64,000 bases of DNA. Source: Cohnella ginsengisoli (GTDB lineage: Bacteria > Bacillota > Bacilli > Paenibacillales > Paenibacillaceae). Below the pieces are notes generated by a model. It saw nothing but the letters and a program-made list of their open reading frames with translations, had not been told where the DNA came from and ran no database searches. The stretch is from the NCBI RefSeq assembly GCF_029525555.1, contig NZ_JAPDHZ010000008.1:434001-498000 (forward strand), written 5' to 3'. Both the position numbers and the translations under genes were made by a program. The first letter of the stretch is position 1. Every line of letters begins with the position of its first letter. Below, piece by piece: positions 18,190 to 26,797 of this stretch.

Positions 18190-18588
18190 CTAGCACGAAC
18201 CTTCGTTTTCGATCTTATCCTTGCACTCCGACCAACTCAGGCATTTGCAGCTTAATCCGCTGTCCAGGATCCGGATCATCGAGTTGAGCTGTTTTTTGCG
18301 AGCTTCGAGCTCGTCGCGTTTTTGCTTGGCCATCTGCTCCCACCGGTCAGATAGCGAATCGCCCGGCCCGAAGCCCTCTAGCAAGATCGACATTTCCTGA
18401 ATGCTAAATCCCGTTTGCTGCGCGACTTTTATAAAGTTGATGCGATCTAATAGACTTTCGTCATAGCGGCGTTGGCCGCTTTTACGCGCTGGAGCAGGAA
18501 GCAGCCCCACGGATTCATAGTAACGCAGCGTAGATGCGCTGGTCTTGGACAATTCGGCCAGTTGACCGATGCTCAGTTCAGCAGCCAT
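18190..18588 (-). CDS. MerR-family metal-type regulator
   Basis: Dimeric activator that twists a promoter with a long spacer. Seen: winged helix (SIGQLAELSKTSASTLRYYESVGLLP), dimerisation helix and a C-terminal Cys-rich end CKCLSWSECKD plus a final Cys, suitable for thiophilic metal binding. 132 aa. It is transcribed away from the small Cys-rich membrane protein gene, and their shared promoter has a 20-bp perfect palindrome in a 19-bp spacer. Start ATG 18588 follows AAGGGAG. The metal is unknown; mercury, or another thiol-binding ion, is inferred from the neighbours. Confidence 0.85.
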   Translation of the reverse strand: MAAELSIGQLAELSKTSASTLRYYESVGLLPAPARKSGQRRYDESLLDRINFIKVAQQTGFSIQEMSILLEGFGPGDSLSDRWEQMAKQKRDELEARKKQLNSMIRILDSGLSCKCLSWSECKDKIENEGSC

Positions 18589-18601
18589 GACTCCAACTCC
18601 C

Positions 18602-18632
18602 TTGACTTAAAGTTAACTTTAAGTTTTATGAT
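18602..18632 (+). promoter_or_regulatory. MerR-type promoter with 19-bp spacer and perfect palindrome
   Basis: TTGACT (18602-18607) and TATGAT (18627-18632) are 19 bases apart; the palindrome ACTTAAAGTTAACTTTAAGT (18605-18624) fills the spacer. This is the classical architecture for MerR activation. Confidence 0.85.
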
Positions 18633-18665
18633 TAGCATCATAACTTACCTTGGAGGGTGATGTAT

Positions 18666-18917
18666 ATGAAGAACGGGAGTTGGCTTGCCGGTCTTGGACT
18701 CATAGGGGCATGCGCTTTGTGCTGCGCCTTGCCGCTGATTGGAGGCTTAGCGGCTCTAGGAGTTTCCTCCTTCTTTTTAAGCCCCTTCGTCCTTGCGGGC
18801 CTCGCGGTCCTACTCATAGCAGCGGGCGTCGTGATCTATCAAAGGAGAAAAGCGATCGGCTCCTCTTGTATGAATACAGGATGTCATTGCAATTCCTGCA
18901 GCACGAGAGGAGCGTGA
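18666..18917 (+). CDS. MerF-like small membrane protein with vicinal cysteines
   Basis: Small inner-membrane protein, 83 aa. Seen: two membrane helices; the first contains a vicinal Cys pair (ACALCCALP), like mercuric-ion transporters of the MerF/MerT type, and the C-terminus is Cys-rich (CMNTGCHCNSC). Start ATG 18666 is 9 bases after GGAGG; an in-frame ATG two codons earlier is too close to the site. It is the first gene under the MerR-type promoter. Likely role is passage of a thiophilic metal across the membrane, but there is no merA reductase in the window, so mercury resistance proper is unproven. Confidence 0.7.
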   Translation: MKNGSWLAGLGLIGACALCCALPLIGGLAALGVSSFFLSPFVLAGLAVLLIAAGVVIYQRRKAIGSSCMNTGCHCNSCSTRGA

Positions 18918-19271
18918 ACGCGATAAAAATAGAACTGCCTATCGCTTGCAGTCATTCCGTTTTTACGAAGGAGCAGCGCACGGCTTATAAAAGAATTTGG
19001 GAAGCGCTGGAGACAAGAAGGATCCGGATTTCCGAGCTGGAAAACGGCCTTCAACATCAGTTTCCCGGAGATGCGGAAACGCTGCGGCTCGTCAATGAAT
19101 GGGTAAGCATGGAGCGGATCTGCTGTCCGTTCTTAACCTTTTCAGTCATCGCAAGCCATGAAGAAAAACCGGTCCTGCTGCAACTGACCGGAAATGAGGA
19201 AGTGAAGTCCTTTTTTAAAAGAGAGCATTCAAGCAAGCATAGCGAGCATCACGAGCGGGCTGGATCGCTAA
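18914..19271 (+). CDS. Small CC-motif protein of the MerR-controlled operon (break at T6)
   Basis: Protein of about 118 aa with no membrane segment, containing ERICCPFLTF. I know similar small proteins from metal-resistance gene neighbourhoods but cannot name a function. GTG start at 18914 overlaps the stop of the membrane-protein gene (GTGA), with GAGAGG upstream. Without correction the frame runs on to 19450, across a hairpin and into the convergent gene; dropping one T from the run at 19211-19216 gives a stop at 19271, 25 bases before the hairpin. Its vicinal Cys pair and place suggest metal binding. Confidence 0.6.
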
Positions 19272-19295
19272 ATCCCTCCGTGAACGGCAAGTACA

Positions 19296-19317
19296 GGGCC
19301 ATCCTTAAAGATGGCCC
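19296..19317 (+). terminator. Hairpin after the metal mini-operon
   Basis: GGGCCATC pairs with GATGGCCC around a 6-base loop. No T run follows, so it may be a weak terminator or RNA end protector between convergent genes. It belongs to a set of GGCCATCC hairpins seen four times in this window. Confidence 0.5.
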
Positions 19318-19357
19318 CGCATCGTCTCTAGTTGGATCCCCGTTGCCAGGCAACAGT

Positions 19358-19807
19358 TCAGAACATCGGCTTAACGACCATCAGCACGGTTACGGCCAGG
19401 CTCAGCAGTTGGGCAGTCGTCTCCCAGGGAACGAGCTTCCGCATCGCTAGCCCGGCCTCGGCGGATAATTCTTGACCTTGGCTTTCCGACGCGATTCGAG
19501 CGATCCGTTTGACGCGCGGTTCGATCAGTCCGCCGATCGTGACGGCCAAGCTCAGCGACAATAGGATGGAGAGGTTCAGCCACATCTGAGAGAATCCCAC
19601 CTCGGCATTAACCATAAGCCAAATACCGGTCAGCACGAGTACCGCGGCGCCGATTTTAGAAATCCAGGCAACCGTAGTCGTCGCATCGAAAACAAAGCGA
19701 AGCTGGGCGGCGTTTTTAGCCGATCTGCGGATGACAGGCATGAAGAAGGCCGAACCGATCACCGCGACCGCAGCGAAAATATGCAAAACAAGCAGCATCT
19801 CGTACAT
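19358..19807 (-). CDS. DUF2269-family integral membrane protein
   Basis: Protein of 149 aa with four predicted membrane helices: about residues 4-24 (MLLVLHIFAAVAVIGSAFF), 45-66, 77-97 and 128-147. The HIFAAVAVIG start and spacing match the DUF2269 family, whose function is not known. Start ATG 19807 follows AAGGGGGTG. It lies 20 bases downstream of the NAD-binding protein gene on the same strand and is likely co-transcribed with it. Confidence 0.85.
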   Translation of the reverse strand: MYEMLLVLHIFAAVAVIGSAFFMPVIRRSAKNAAQLRFVFDATTTVAWISKIGAAVLVLTGIWLMVNAEVGFSQMWLNLSILLSLSLAVTIGGLIEPRVKRIARIASESQGQELSAEAGLAMRKLVPWETTAQLLSLAVTVLMVVKPMF

Positions 19808-19827
19808 GCGATCACCCCCTTCCCCGA

Positions 19828-20556
19828 TTAACGAACCGGCTCCTCGTTTCGATAAGCGAGACCCAACCTTTTTCCTTTATACGGACCAGCAAGCTCCAGA
19901 TGGTTGAGCATACAATTCGCGACATCCTCATAGGAGACGTCCAGTTCTTGAAGCCGGCTGAACAAGAGCCCCGCCAGTTCGGCTTCGGACAGCTCCCGGA
20001 TCGTCTCGGGAAGCGCGAGCGGCAAGATTTCAGTCGTTACGCGCATATGAACCTGCGGCGCATCCGCCTTCGCTTCGACCATCGTTCCCGGACACATAAC
20101 CGACCAGTCCAACCCGGTCCGCCGCAGGCGCTCCAAATTCCGGTTGTGGTATTGGAAAGCCGGCGGAAAGCCCGGCAGATCGTTGCCGATGAGGTCGGTG
20201 TGCGGAATATCGAGCAGTCCGGCGCCTCCCATCATCCATACGCGTCCCGAAAAGAGCGGTTGACGCTCGCATTGGCTGACGATGTTGTCAACGATGCCAA
20301 CGAATTCCTCTCCCTGGCCCGCGTGACCGGCAGCGAGCACCGCAACGTCTTGATGCGCCAAAGCCGCAAAGACACTGTCCGGGTCTATGATGTCCTGCCC
20401 GATCACCTTCACTCGCTCGGCGATCTGATCGCCCTGCTGCTCATGCAGCTTTTCCGGACTGCGCACGAAGGCGGTCATTTCATGTCCCATTCGGACGCCT
20501 TGCGCCAGCACCCTTCTCCCCATGTTTCCCGTCGCTCCGAAAACAATGATCTTCAT
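19828..20556 (-). CDS. NAD(P)-binding atypical SDR / NmrA-like protein
   Basis: Rossmann protein of 242 aa. Seen: N-terminal dinucleotide-binding VFGATGNMGRRVL, then VKVIGQDIIDPDSV typical of the atypical short-chain dehydrogenases that act as reductases or redox sensors. No classical YxxxK pair is obvious, so catalysis is uncertain. Start ATG 20556 has GGGAG upstream. Divergent from an HxlR-family regulator gene; a palindrome lies between them, so this operon is probably the target of that regulator. Confidence 0.82.
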   Translation of the reverse strand: MKIIVFGATGNMGRRVLAQGVRMGHEMTAFVRSPEKLHEQQGDQIAERVKVIGQDIIDPDSVFAALAHQDVAVLAAGHAGQGEEFVGIVDNIVSQCERQPLFSGRVWMMGGAGLLDIPHTDLIGNDLPGFPPAFQYHNRNLERLRRTGLDWSVMCPGTMVEAKADAPQVHMRVTTEILPLALPETIRELSEAELAGLLFSRLQELDVSYEDVANCMLNHLELAGPYKGKRLGLAYRNEEPVR

Positions 20557-20658
20557 TTTCCAGCTCCCTTTTTTCCATTAATGATTTTCCCATCGAATTG
20601 ACTCCAGCCTACCATGGGACATAAAATCTTGGTAAGAACCCACTTTTTTTGTAGGGCA

Positions 20659-20674
20659 CTTACTCGAAAGTAAG
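20659..20674. promoter_or_regulatory. Candidate HxlR operator
   Basis: CTTACT-cgaa-AGTAAG, a 16-base perfect dyad between the divergent NAD-binding protein and HxlR genes, 21 bases before the hxlR-family start. Confidence 0.5.
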
Positions 20675-20694
20675 CATGGCTGAGGAGGGTTGGC

Positions 20695-21060
20695 ATGGAA
20701 ACGAACGCAGAGACAGCGGCGGAGAGGAAATGCCCCATCGAAACGGTGATTCATTTGTTGGGCGGGAAGTGGAAGCCTTTGATCCTGTGGCACCTGCTGG
20801 AGTCCACCAGACGATTCAGCGAGCTGGAGAAGCTGATTCCCGAAGTGACCCAGAAGATGCTCGCGCAGCACTTGAGGGAGCTGGAAGCCGACAAGCTGGT
20901 GACGCGGACGATTTATCCTTCGGTTCCTCCAAAAGTGGAGTACATGCTAAGCGATTATGGGAAAACGATGGTGCCGGTGCTAGAGACGATGTGCGCGTGG
21001 GGCGAAACGCATAACAGGTTAAGCTTGAGGCCGGCTGCCCAGGCCATAGCCAATGTTTAG
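20695..21060 (+). CDS. HxlR-family transcriptional regulator
   Basis: Winged-helix regulator of 121 aa. Seen: CPIETVIHLLGGKWKPLILWHL, the hallmark of the HxlR family, with Cys13 in the position used for thiol-based sensing of electrophiles in some members (HypR/YodB type), and FSELEKLIPEVTQKMLAQHLRELE as recognition segment. Start ATG 20695 follows GAGGAGGG. Likely controls the divergent NAD-binding protein/DUF2269 pair in response to reactive carbonyls, quinones or oxidants (inference from family). Confidence 0.88.
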   Translation: METNAETAAERKCPIETVIHLLGGKWKPLILWHLLESTRRFSELEKLIPEVTQKMLAQHLRELEADKLVTRTIYPSVPPKVEYMLSDYGKTMVPVLETMCAWGETHNRLSLRPAAQAIANV

Positions 21061-21081
21061 CGCATCCCGCTGCGCGTTGTT

Positions 21082-21982
21082 TTATTCATATCGGGCCGGC
21101 TCGGGCACGACCACGTCGATATGACGCGGCAAAATGTCTAGCTCGAGCGGCAGCGGCGGTCCTTCCTCGCCGTCCACGTTCGTGCCGACGGGTTTCGGGG
21201 GAGCTCACCGACACGCTTTTGGCCGTGAAGTAGACGACGTTCTTGTGATCCTGCAGATGGCCCCGCAGCAGCGACAGGCCCGCCGTAAACGTCCGGATGA
21301 AGCCCATATCCTTGACGATGAAGCCGTGAATGAGGCCGTCGTCGACGGCGGCGTCCGGCGCCAGCCGCTCGAAGCCGCCCACCGAGTTCGTCAGCGCGGC
21401 GATGAACAGCGGCGACTCCCCCTCCCAGACCGCTCCGTCGTAACGGATGACGAGCGGATGCCCGGAGCGGCCCAGGAGATCCTTCACGCCTTCCTTGAAG
21501 TAGGCCAGCGCGCCGAAGCGGGATTTGTCCTCCGACGTGACGGCCGACAGCGTCTCGGCGAGCGGGCCGGCGGCCGCGACATTGGCGAACAGCCGCCCGT
21601 TCAACCGGCCGACGTCGACCCGGCGCGTCCGGGACGACGCGAGCGCGGCGATGGCCGCCGACGGATCCAGCGGGATATGCAGCGCCCGCGCGAAGTCATT
21701 CACCGTGCCGAGCGGGACGATGCCAAGCCGCGGCCGATGCGCCTGCTGCTCGAATCCGTTGATCGTCTCGTGCAGCGTGCCGTCCCCGCCGATGGACACG
21801 ACCAGCTCGCGCTTCGCCGCGCACGCCTCCGCGCAGAAGCGGGTCGCGTCCAGCTCCGCCGCCGTTTCCTTCACCAGCACCTCGTAGCCCTGCGCGCGCA
21901 GCAGCCCTGCGGCGCTCTCCACGAAGGAAGGCGCTTCTTCCTTCCCCGACGAAGGATTCATAATAATAGTCGCCTGCTTCAT
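21082..21982 (-). CDS. Diacylglycerol/lipid kinase family protein (break at C5 near C-terminus)
   Basis: Member of the DagK/YegS catalytic family that phosphorylates diacylglycerol or a related lipid. Seen: IIMNPSSGK at the N-terminus, VSIGGDGTLHETING (GGDG motif for nucleotide binding), PLGTVNDFAR, and in the last third DDGLIHGFIV. The last 35 residues are in another frame: removing one base from the G5 run at about 21196-21200 yields PVGTNVDGEEGP and a TAA at 21082, total about 299 aa, the normal length, with the NVDGE motif characteristic of the family end. Start ATG 21982 has AGGGGAG upstream. Confidence 0.85.
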
Positions 21983-22134
21983 AACTCGTTCTCCCCTTTT
22001 CCATAACGGATGCCATTACTTTCGTACTTACCCGATCTTGAAGGAATGTAGGTCGGCAAGAGATAAGCCGCCGCGCGCCAAAAGCCGACGCTCTTCGCAT
22101 TTCCTCCTTTATCCAGAATCTAGCAAGAAATAAA

Positions 22135-22164
22135 TTGACAAAAAACTTTAAGCGTCGTCATAAT
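22135..22164 (+). promoter_or_regulatory. SigA-type promoter of the GGDEF/EAL-ThDP operon
   Basis: TTGACA at 22135 and CATAAT at 22159 with an 18-base spacer. The leader to the start codon is about 150 bases; no riboswitch motif was recognised in it. Confidence 0.6.
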
Positions 22165-22319
22165 GAAATTAGAATCGATATATACCGGGGATTCTCTTCA
22201 TTTAAGCGAATTTTATTGCACTTTTTCTTGGTAGAGTAGGGGGATTGCTTTGACGAAAGTATCCTTGATCTCGGAGTCTAAAAAAGAGATGTGAAAGACT
22301 AGGTATAGATCCGCGGGGA

Positions 22320-24498
22320 ATGCCCACCTTTACTAACTTTTTATCCGAAGTCGATCTGAATTTAAAACGGGCCGAATACGAAGAAATATTGTCCGTTATC
22401 GACTTTTTCGTCCATCGAATGTTGGAGCTTATGAAAGGGCTTCCGCTTCTGATCCTCATTTCCGACGAGAATGGCTGCATTCTGGAAATGGCCGGGGATG
22501 AAGCGATCAAGAGCGTGGTTCAGCAATCGGGCATTAAGGTCGGCCTCGTCTTCAACGAACACGAAGCGGGAACCAACAGCATTAATCTGGTTTTGGATCA
22601 TCTTCAGCCTATCCAGCTTGTCGGCGACGAGCATTATTATGAATTTTTAGGGTCCTCCGCCTGCTATTCCGTACCCTTCCAATATACAGACATCTCTAAT
22701 TTGCTCGGCACCATCACGATCATGACGACGATCGATCAGCATAACCCCTTTTTTACTGGCGATGCTATGCACGGTCGTAGACTCGATTGAAAGAGAACTG
22801 CTGCTGAAAAAGCAAAATAGACGATTGCATATATTGAATCAGGTGGTCATCGAGACTACGAGAAACGGCATCATCATTACGGACCGGGACGGGAATATCA
22901 CCGAGTTCAACGAGTTTGCCGAGATTTTAACCGGTTCCAAGAAGCAGGACGTCATTAACGGGCCTATTCCGGATGCCAAGATAAACGACTTCATTAAAGA
23001 GGTCCTTCTAACCGGAAAAGACTACGAAGATATGGAATTCATGCTGTGTCCGCAGACGGGACAAGGCGACCTGGTCTGCCTGTTCGATGCCTTCCCTATT
23101 CTCGACGAGAATATGCAGGTCATGGGTGCATTTGCGCAGTTTAGAGACATTACCGAGCGCTATCACACGGAAAAGCAAATCAATTATTTAGCCTACCATG
23201 ATGACTTGACCGGCTTGCCGAACCGGAGATTTTTCACCGGGCATATCGACCAATTGCTGAGACACGGCGTGAACGAAAACAGTATCTTTGCCGTCATGTT
23301 TCTCGATCTGGACAGCTTCAAGAAAATTAATGACACGCTGGGTCATAACAACGGGGACGCGTTGTTAAAGCTCGTTGCCGAGCGTCTGAAAACTTGCTGC
23401 CACGCTTCGGATCAACTGGTATCCAGGATGGGCGGGGACGAGTTCACGATCCTCTTGCAGGATATTACGGACCATACGGAAGCCATTCGCGTTGCGGAGC
23501 AAATCATTCAAGCGTTCGAGAAACCCTTTGCGGTGGACGGCTACGAGTTCTACATCACGGCCAGCATCGGCATTGCCTTCTATCCGCAAGACGGGACGAA
23601 TGTCGAGATGCTGATGAAAAACGCCGACATCGCCCTTTACCGGATGAAGGACGACGGAAAGAACAACTACAACGTCTTTAAGCCTAACCCGAACAGCGGC
23701 GGCATCGAGCGGCTGACCTTGGAGAATTCGATCCGCAAAGCGTTGCAGCTGAATGAATTCGTGGTGTATTACCAGCCCCAAATCGACATTATGACAGGGG
23801 ATATCATCGGTACCGAGGCGCTCGTTCGCTGGAATCACCCGACGCTCGGCTTAATCCCGCCGGCGAAGTTCATTCCGATCGCCGAAGAAACGGGAATTAT
23901 CGTCCCGCTAGGAGAATGGGTGCTGAAAACCGCCTGTCTTCAAAATCAAGTATGGAGAGAAAAAGGATTAGCGCCGATGAGCGTATCGGTCAATCTCTCT
24001 TCTCGCCAATTTTCAAAGCATGACTTGGTCGAGACCATCGAAGAGATCTTGCGCGAGACCCGCATGGATCCCCAATACCTGGAGCTCGAGATTACCGAGT
24101 CGATGACGATGAACGTGGATGTCGCGATCGAGGTGCTCGGAAAACTGAAGGAGCTTGGCATCCATCTTTGCATCGACGACTTCGGAACGGGCTATAGCAA
24201 CCTTTACTATTTAAAATTGTTTTCGATCGACCGGCTGAAGATCGACCGATCCTTTGTCAGGGACATCATGACGGATTCGAACGACGCGGACATCGTAGCT
24301 ACGATCATCGCGATGGCCTACAAGCTTGGGATCGATGCGATCGCAGAAGGCGTAGAAACCAAGGATCAGTTGGATTTCCTGCGCAGTCAGAATTGCCATG
24401 AAGTACAAGGTTTTTATTATCACCAACCTTTACCTGCCGAACAACTCGAGCAGCTGTTGATGAAGTCGGCGGAAATCAAAACCAATTCGCAAAGGTGA
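22320..24498 (+). CDS. GAF-PAS-GGDEF-EAL c-di-GMP signalling protein (break at T6)
   Basis: Cytoplasmic bifunctional cyclase/phosphodiesterase. Seen in order: N-terminal GAF-like domain of the type found in AcoR-like activators (EAGTNSINLVL, GDEHYYEF), PAS domain (NGIIITDRDGNITEFNEFA), GGDEF domain with intact GGDEF at 23429-23443 and no RxxD inhibitory site, EAL domain with intact TEALVRWNHP (about 23812) and DDFGTGYSNL. Both catalytic motifs are intact. Codons 1-144 and the rest are in different frames; one T too many at about 22748-22753 explains this, giving about 725 aa. Start ATG 22320 has GGGGA close upstream; the true start could lie slightly elsewhere. Four bases separate it from the ThDP-enzyme gene. 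Confidence 0.85.
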
Positions 24499-24502
24499 TT
24501 CG

Positions 24503-26151
24503 ATGAAAAAGAGAGTGTATACCCTGCTGGTCGAACATTTTAAAAATTGGGGAATTACGCACGTATTCGGCATCCCTGGAAAGTCCATTTCCCCGCTCAT
24601 GCTGGAGCTCGAGCGTTATGGCATTGAATACGTGCTGGGGCGGCACGAGGCCGGCAGCGGATTTGAAGCGTCGGGCTATGCGCTGGCGAAAAAAACGATG
24701 GGGATCGCGATCGGCACTTCCGGACCGGGAGGCACGAACCTGATCACGGCAGCGGGGCAGGCCAAGGAGTTCCAGGTGCCTGTATTGTTCATCACCGGAC
24801 AGCCGTCGATGCAAGAAACCGGACGCGCTTTAAGTCAAGACTCAAGCCAATTCGGCGCGGATCTGGTTAAGATGTTCGAACCCGTCACCTTGTTCAGCGC
24901 TCGCATCGAGCGGGGGGGGATCTTCTTCACCTGTACCTGAAGCATGCTTTGGAAAAAGCCTACACGGGCGAAAAGGGTCCCGTTCATCTTTGCATCCCGT
25001 TCGATGTGCTGATGGAGGAGGTGGAGTCCTTCTACCTGCCTTTGCCGGACCACATTTCGCCTGTCGTATCGCGCGATATCGATAAGGCCCTAGCGCTGAT
25101 CAACGATGCGAAGAAGCCGGTCCTCTTCTTGGGCAAAGGCGCCGTCATGTCGGAGACCTATCCCCAATTGCGGACGATTGCCGAGCACTGGGGCATTCCC
25201 GTCATGACCACGCCTGGCGGAAAAGGGGCATTTCCCACCAATCATCCCTTATATTTGGGCGGGTATGGTCTCGGCGGATCCAAGCATGCGACGGAATACC
25301 TGAAGTCCGGCATTGACCTGATGATCGTCGTCGGCAGCAAGCTGTGCGACATGTCCCTGTCCGGATTTACGGCCGACATGGAGCCGGAGAAGGTTTTGCA
25401 ATTCGAGTACGACCTTAAGTTCGCGGGCAAAACCATTCAAGTACCGACGCAATTGGTCCTTGGCGATATTCACTCCAACCTGACGCAGCTCATTTTGCAA
25501 AGCGGCGCATCGTCCAAAGCGCACGAAGCGTTTGCATCCCGGGCCGAAGCGGCGGCAGCGGCCGCCTCCGGCACGGAATCCGCGTTATCGGCGGGAACGG
25601 CGTTCCGGAGCTTGCGGTCCGTGCTTCCGAAGGACGCGGTTTTGTTCGGGGATGCGGGGAGCCACTCCTTCCATGCCGTACAAAATTTCGAAATTATCGA
25701 GCCCGGGACGTTCTTCTTCGATGAGGTGTTCATCGCCATGGGCGCGGCCATCGGCTATTCGATCGGGGCCAAAATCGCCATGCCCGACCGCCCTGTCGTC
25801 TGCGTGACCGGCGACGGCTGCATCATGATGCACGGCACCGAGATCTCGACGGCCGTTAACCATGGCATTCCGGTTATTTTCTTCGTCCTGAATAACGGTC
25901 GTCTGGATATGGTGGATAAGGGAATGTCCTACAACACGGGGCGCTCCGTCGGCGCTGTCTATGAGCGGCCGCTGGATGTCAGCTTGTTTGCCCAATCCAT
26001 GGGCGCATTGGCCTATCGTTGCCACACCGGAACAGAAGTCGAGCGCGCGGTTCAGTCCGCCTTGCAGTCCCATACGGCAACGGTCATCGAGGTCATGGTG
26101 GATCCGCAAGAAATCCCGCCGATTCTGACCAGACTGCTTAGCTTAGATTAA
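24503..26151 (+). CDS. Thiamine-diphosphate-dependent enzyme, acetolactate-synthase-like (break at G8)
   Basis: Predicted decarboxylase/lyase/synthase using ThDP and Mg. Seen: N-terminal pyrimidine-binding domain with catalytic Glu in GRHEAGSGFEASGYA, GTSGPGGTN, central FAD/nucleotide-like domain (VLFLGKGAV), C-terminal GDGCIMMHGTEIST through VLNN, the ThDP diphosphate/metal motif. The frame breaks at the G8 run 24912-24919; one more or two fewer G joins the parts to about 549 aa, the family length. It follows the c-di-GMP gene by 4 bases and precedes a carboxymuconolactone-decarboxylase-like gene. Substrate unknown; 2-oxo acid chemistry is expected. Confidence 0.83.
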
Positions 26152-26169
26152 AGCTTACGGAGGACGCAT

Positions 26170-26562
26170 ATGGACACGAATCGTCACGATAAAGGAATCG
26201 AAGTTTTAAAAAAGATGGTCAGCGAAGAGACGTTGAACGCCACGGTTAAACGAATGGAACAATTCAGTCCGGATATGGCCAAGCTGATCGTCGAGTTCCC
26301 TTACGGCTCGCTTTATGCCCGGCCAGGCCTGGATTTGAAACAAAGAAGCCTGCTTACCATAGCGGCTATGCTTGCTTCGGGAGCTGCCAGTCAGCTTGAT
26401 TTTCATATTAAAGGGGCTCTGAATGTCGGGCTTACGCCAAACGAGATTGTAGAGGCCGTCATGCACTGCGTCTCCTATGCGGGCTTCCCCAAGACGCTGG
26501 ATGCCATGTTCGTGGTCATGAAAGTGTTCGATGAGCAGGGAATTACATACGAAGAAGGGTGA
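26170..26562 (+). CDS. Carboxymuconolactone decarboxylase (CMD) family protein
   Basis: Small helical CMD/AhpD-fold protein, 130 aa. Seen: LDLKQRSLLTIAAMLASG and HIKGALNVGLTPNEIVEAVMHCVSYAGFP, the conserved core; only one Cys in the AhpD CxxC region, so a peroxiredoxin role is unlikely. Start ATG 26170 follows GGAGG. It lies 18 bases after the ThDP-enzyme gene and ends the operon before a strong terminator. Probably acts in the same catabolic pathway as the ThDP enzyme. Confidence 0.85.
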   Translation: MDTNRHDKGIEVLKKMVSEETLNATVKRMEQFSPDMAKLIVEFPYGSLYARPGLDLKQRSLLTIAAMLASGAASQLDFHIKGALNVGLTPNEIVEAVMHCVSYAGFPKTLDAMFVVMKVFDEQGITYEEG

Positions 26563-26569
26563 CGCCCGA

Positions 26570-26599
26570 AGGATGACGCCAGCCGTCATCCTTTTTTTA
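26570..26599 (+). terminator. Rho-independent terminator after the CMD gene
   Basis: AGGATGAC pairs with GTCATCCT, followed by seven T. Confidence 0.9.
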
Positions 26600-26628
26600 T
26601 TGCCATACCAGCGTTAACGATTTATACT
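26600..26628 (+). promoter_or_regulatory. Promoter of the riboswitch-EamA transcript
   Basis: TTGCCA (26600-26605), 17-base spacer, TATACT (26623-26628). The predicted start of transcription, about 26635, falls right at the first base of the riboswitch-like aptamer. Confidence 0.7.
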
Positions 26629-26636
26629 AGATTCCA

Positions 26637-26763
26637 TTCGTATAACCTCGCAGGCAGATGCAAGACACAGGGCGAGGGTCTCTACAGGAGCCTAAACTTC
26701 CTAACTACGAAGCCACGAGACAAGCTTAACGCTTGTTTCCGGCGACGGGGTTAGGATTTTTTT
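26637..26763 (+). promoter_or_regulatory. Purine-riboswitch-like leader with atypical loop 2 and terminator
   Basis: Layout compared by eye with the xpt guanine aptamer: P1 TTCGTA/TACGAA (26637-26642 with 26706-26711); J1/2 TAA; P2 CCTCGC/GCGAGG (26646-26651 with 26672-26677); J2/3 GTCTCTAC (26678-26685), almost the family's GTTTCTAC; P3 AGGAG/CTTCCT with CCTAAA in L3; J3/1 AAC with the C that sets guanine-type pairing. L2 is about 20 bases rather than 7. Downstream, TCCTAAC (26699-26705) can pair with GTTAGGA (26750-26756), followed by seven T; that terminator stem takes bases from P3 and J3/1, so ligand binding should prevent termination (ON switch). Family assignment is mine by inspection; ligand unknown. 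Confidence 0.6.
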
Positions 26764-26797
26764 GCGTTCAAATCGTTGAAAGGGAGTTATTGAAGCC

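Noticed and set aside
19272..19450. 75-residue C-terminal extension of the CC-motif protein
   Set aside because: It crosses a hairpin and the 3' end of the opposite DUF2269 gene; a one-base correction gives a stop at a natural place.
22237..22293. Leader peptide TTG-initiated (MTKVSLISESKK) before the GAF-GGDEF-EAL gene
   Set aside because: Possible ribosome site, but no terminator or regulatory context; it may be a misread N-terminus.
24912..24919. Programmed frameshifting at G8 or A8 runs
   Set aside because: Breaks occur in about 25 unrelated genes at different run types and without slippery-site context or stimulating structures; base-call error explains them better.
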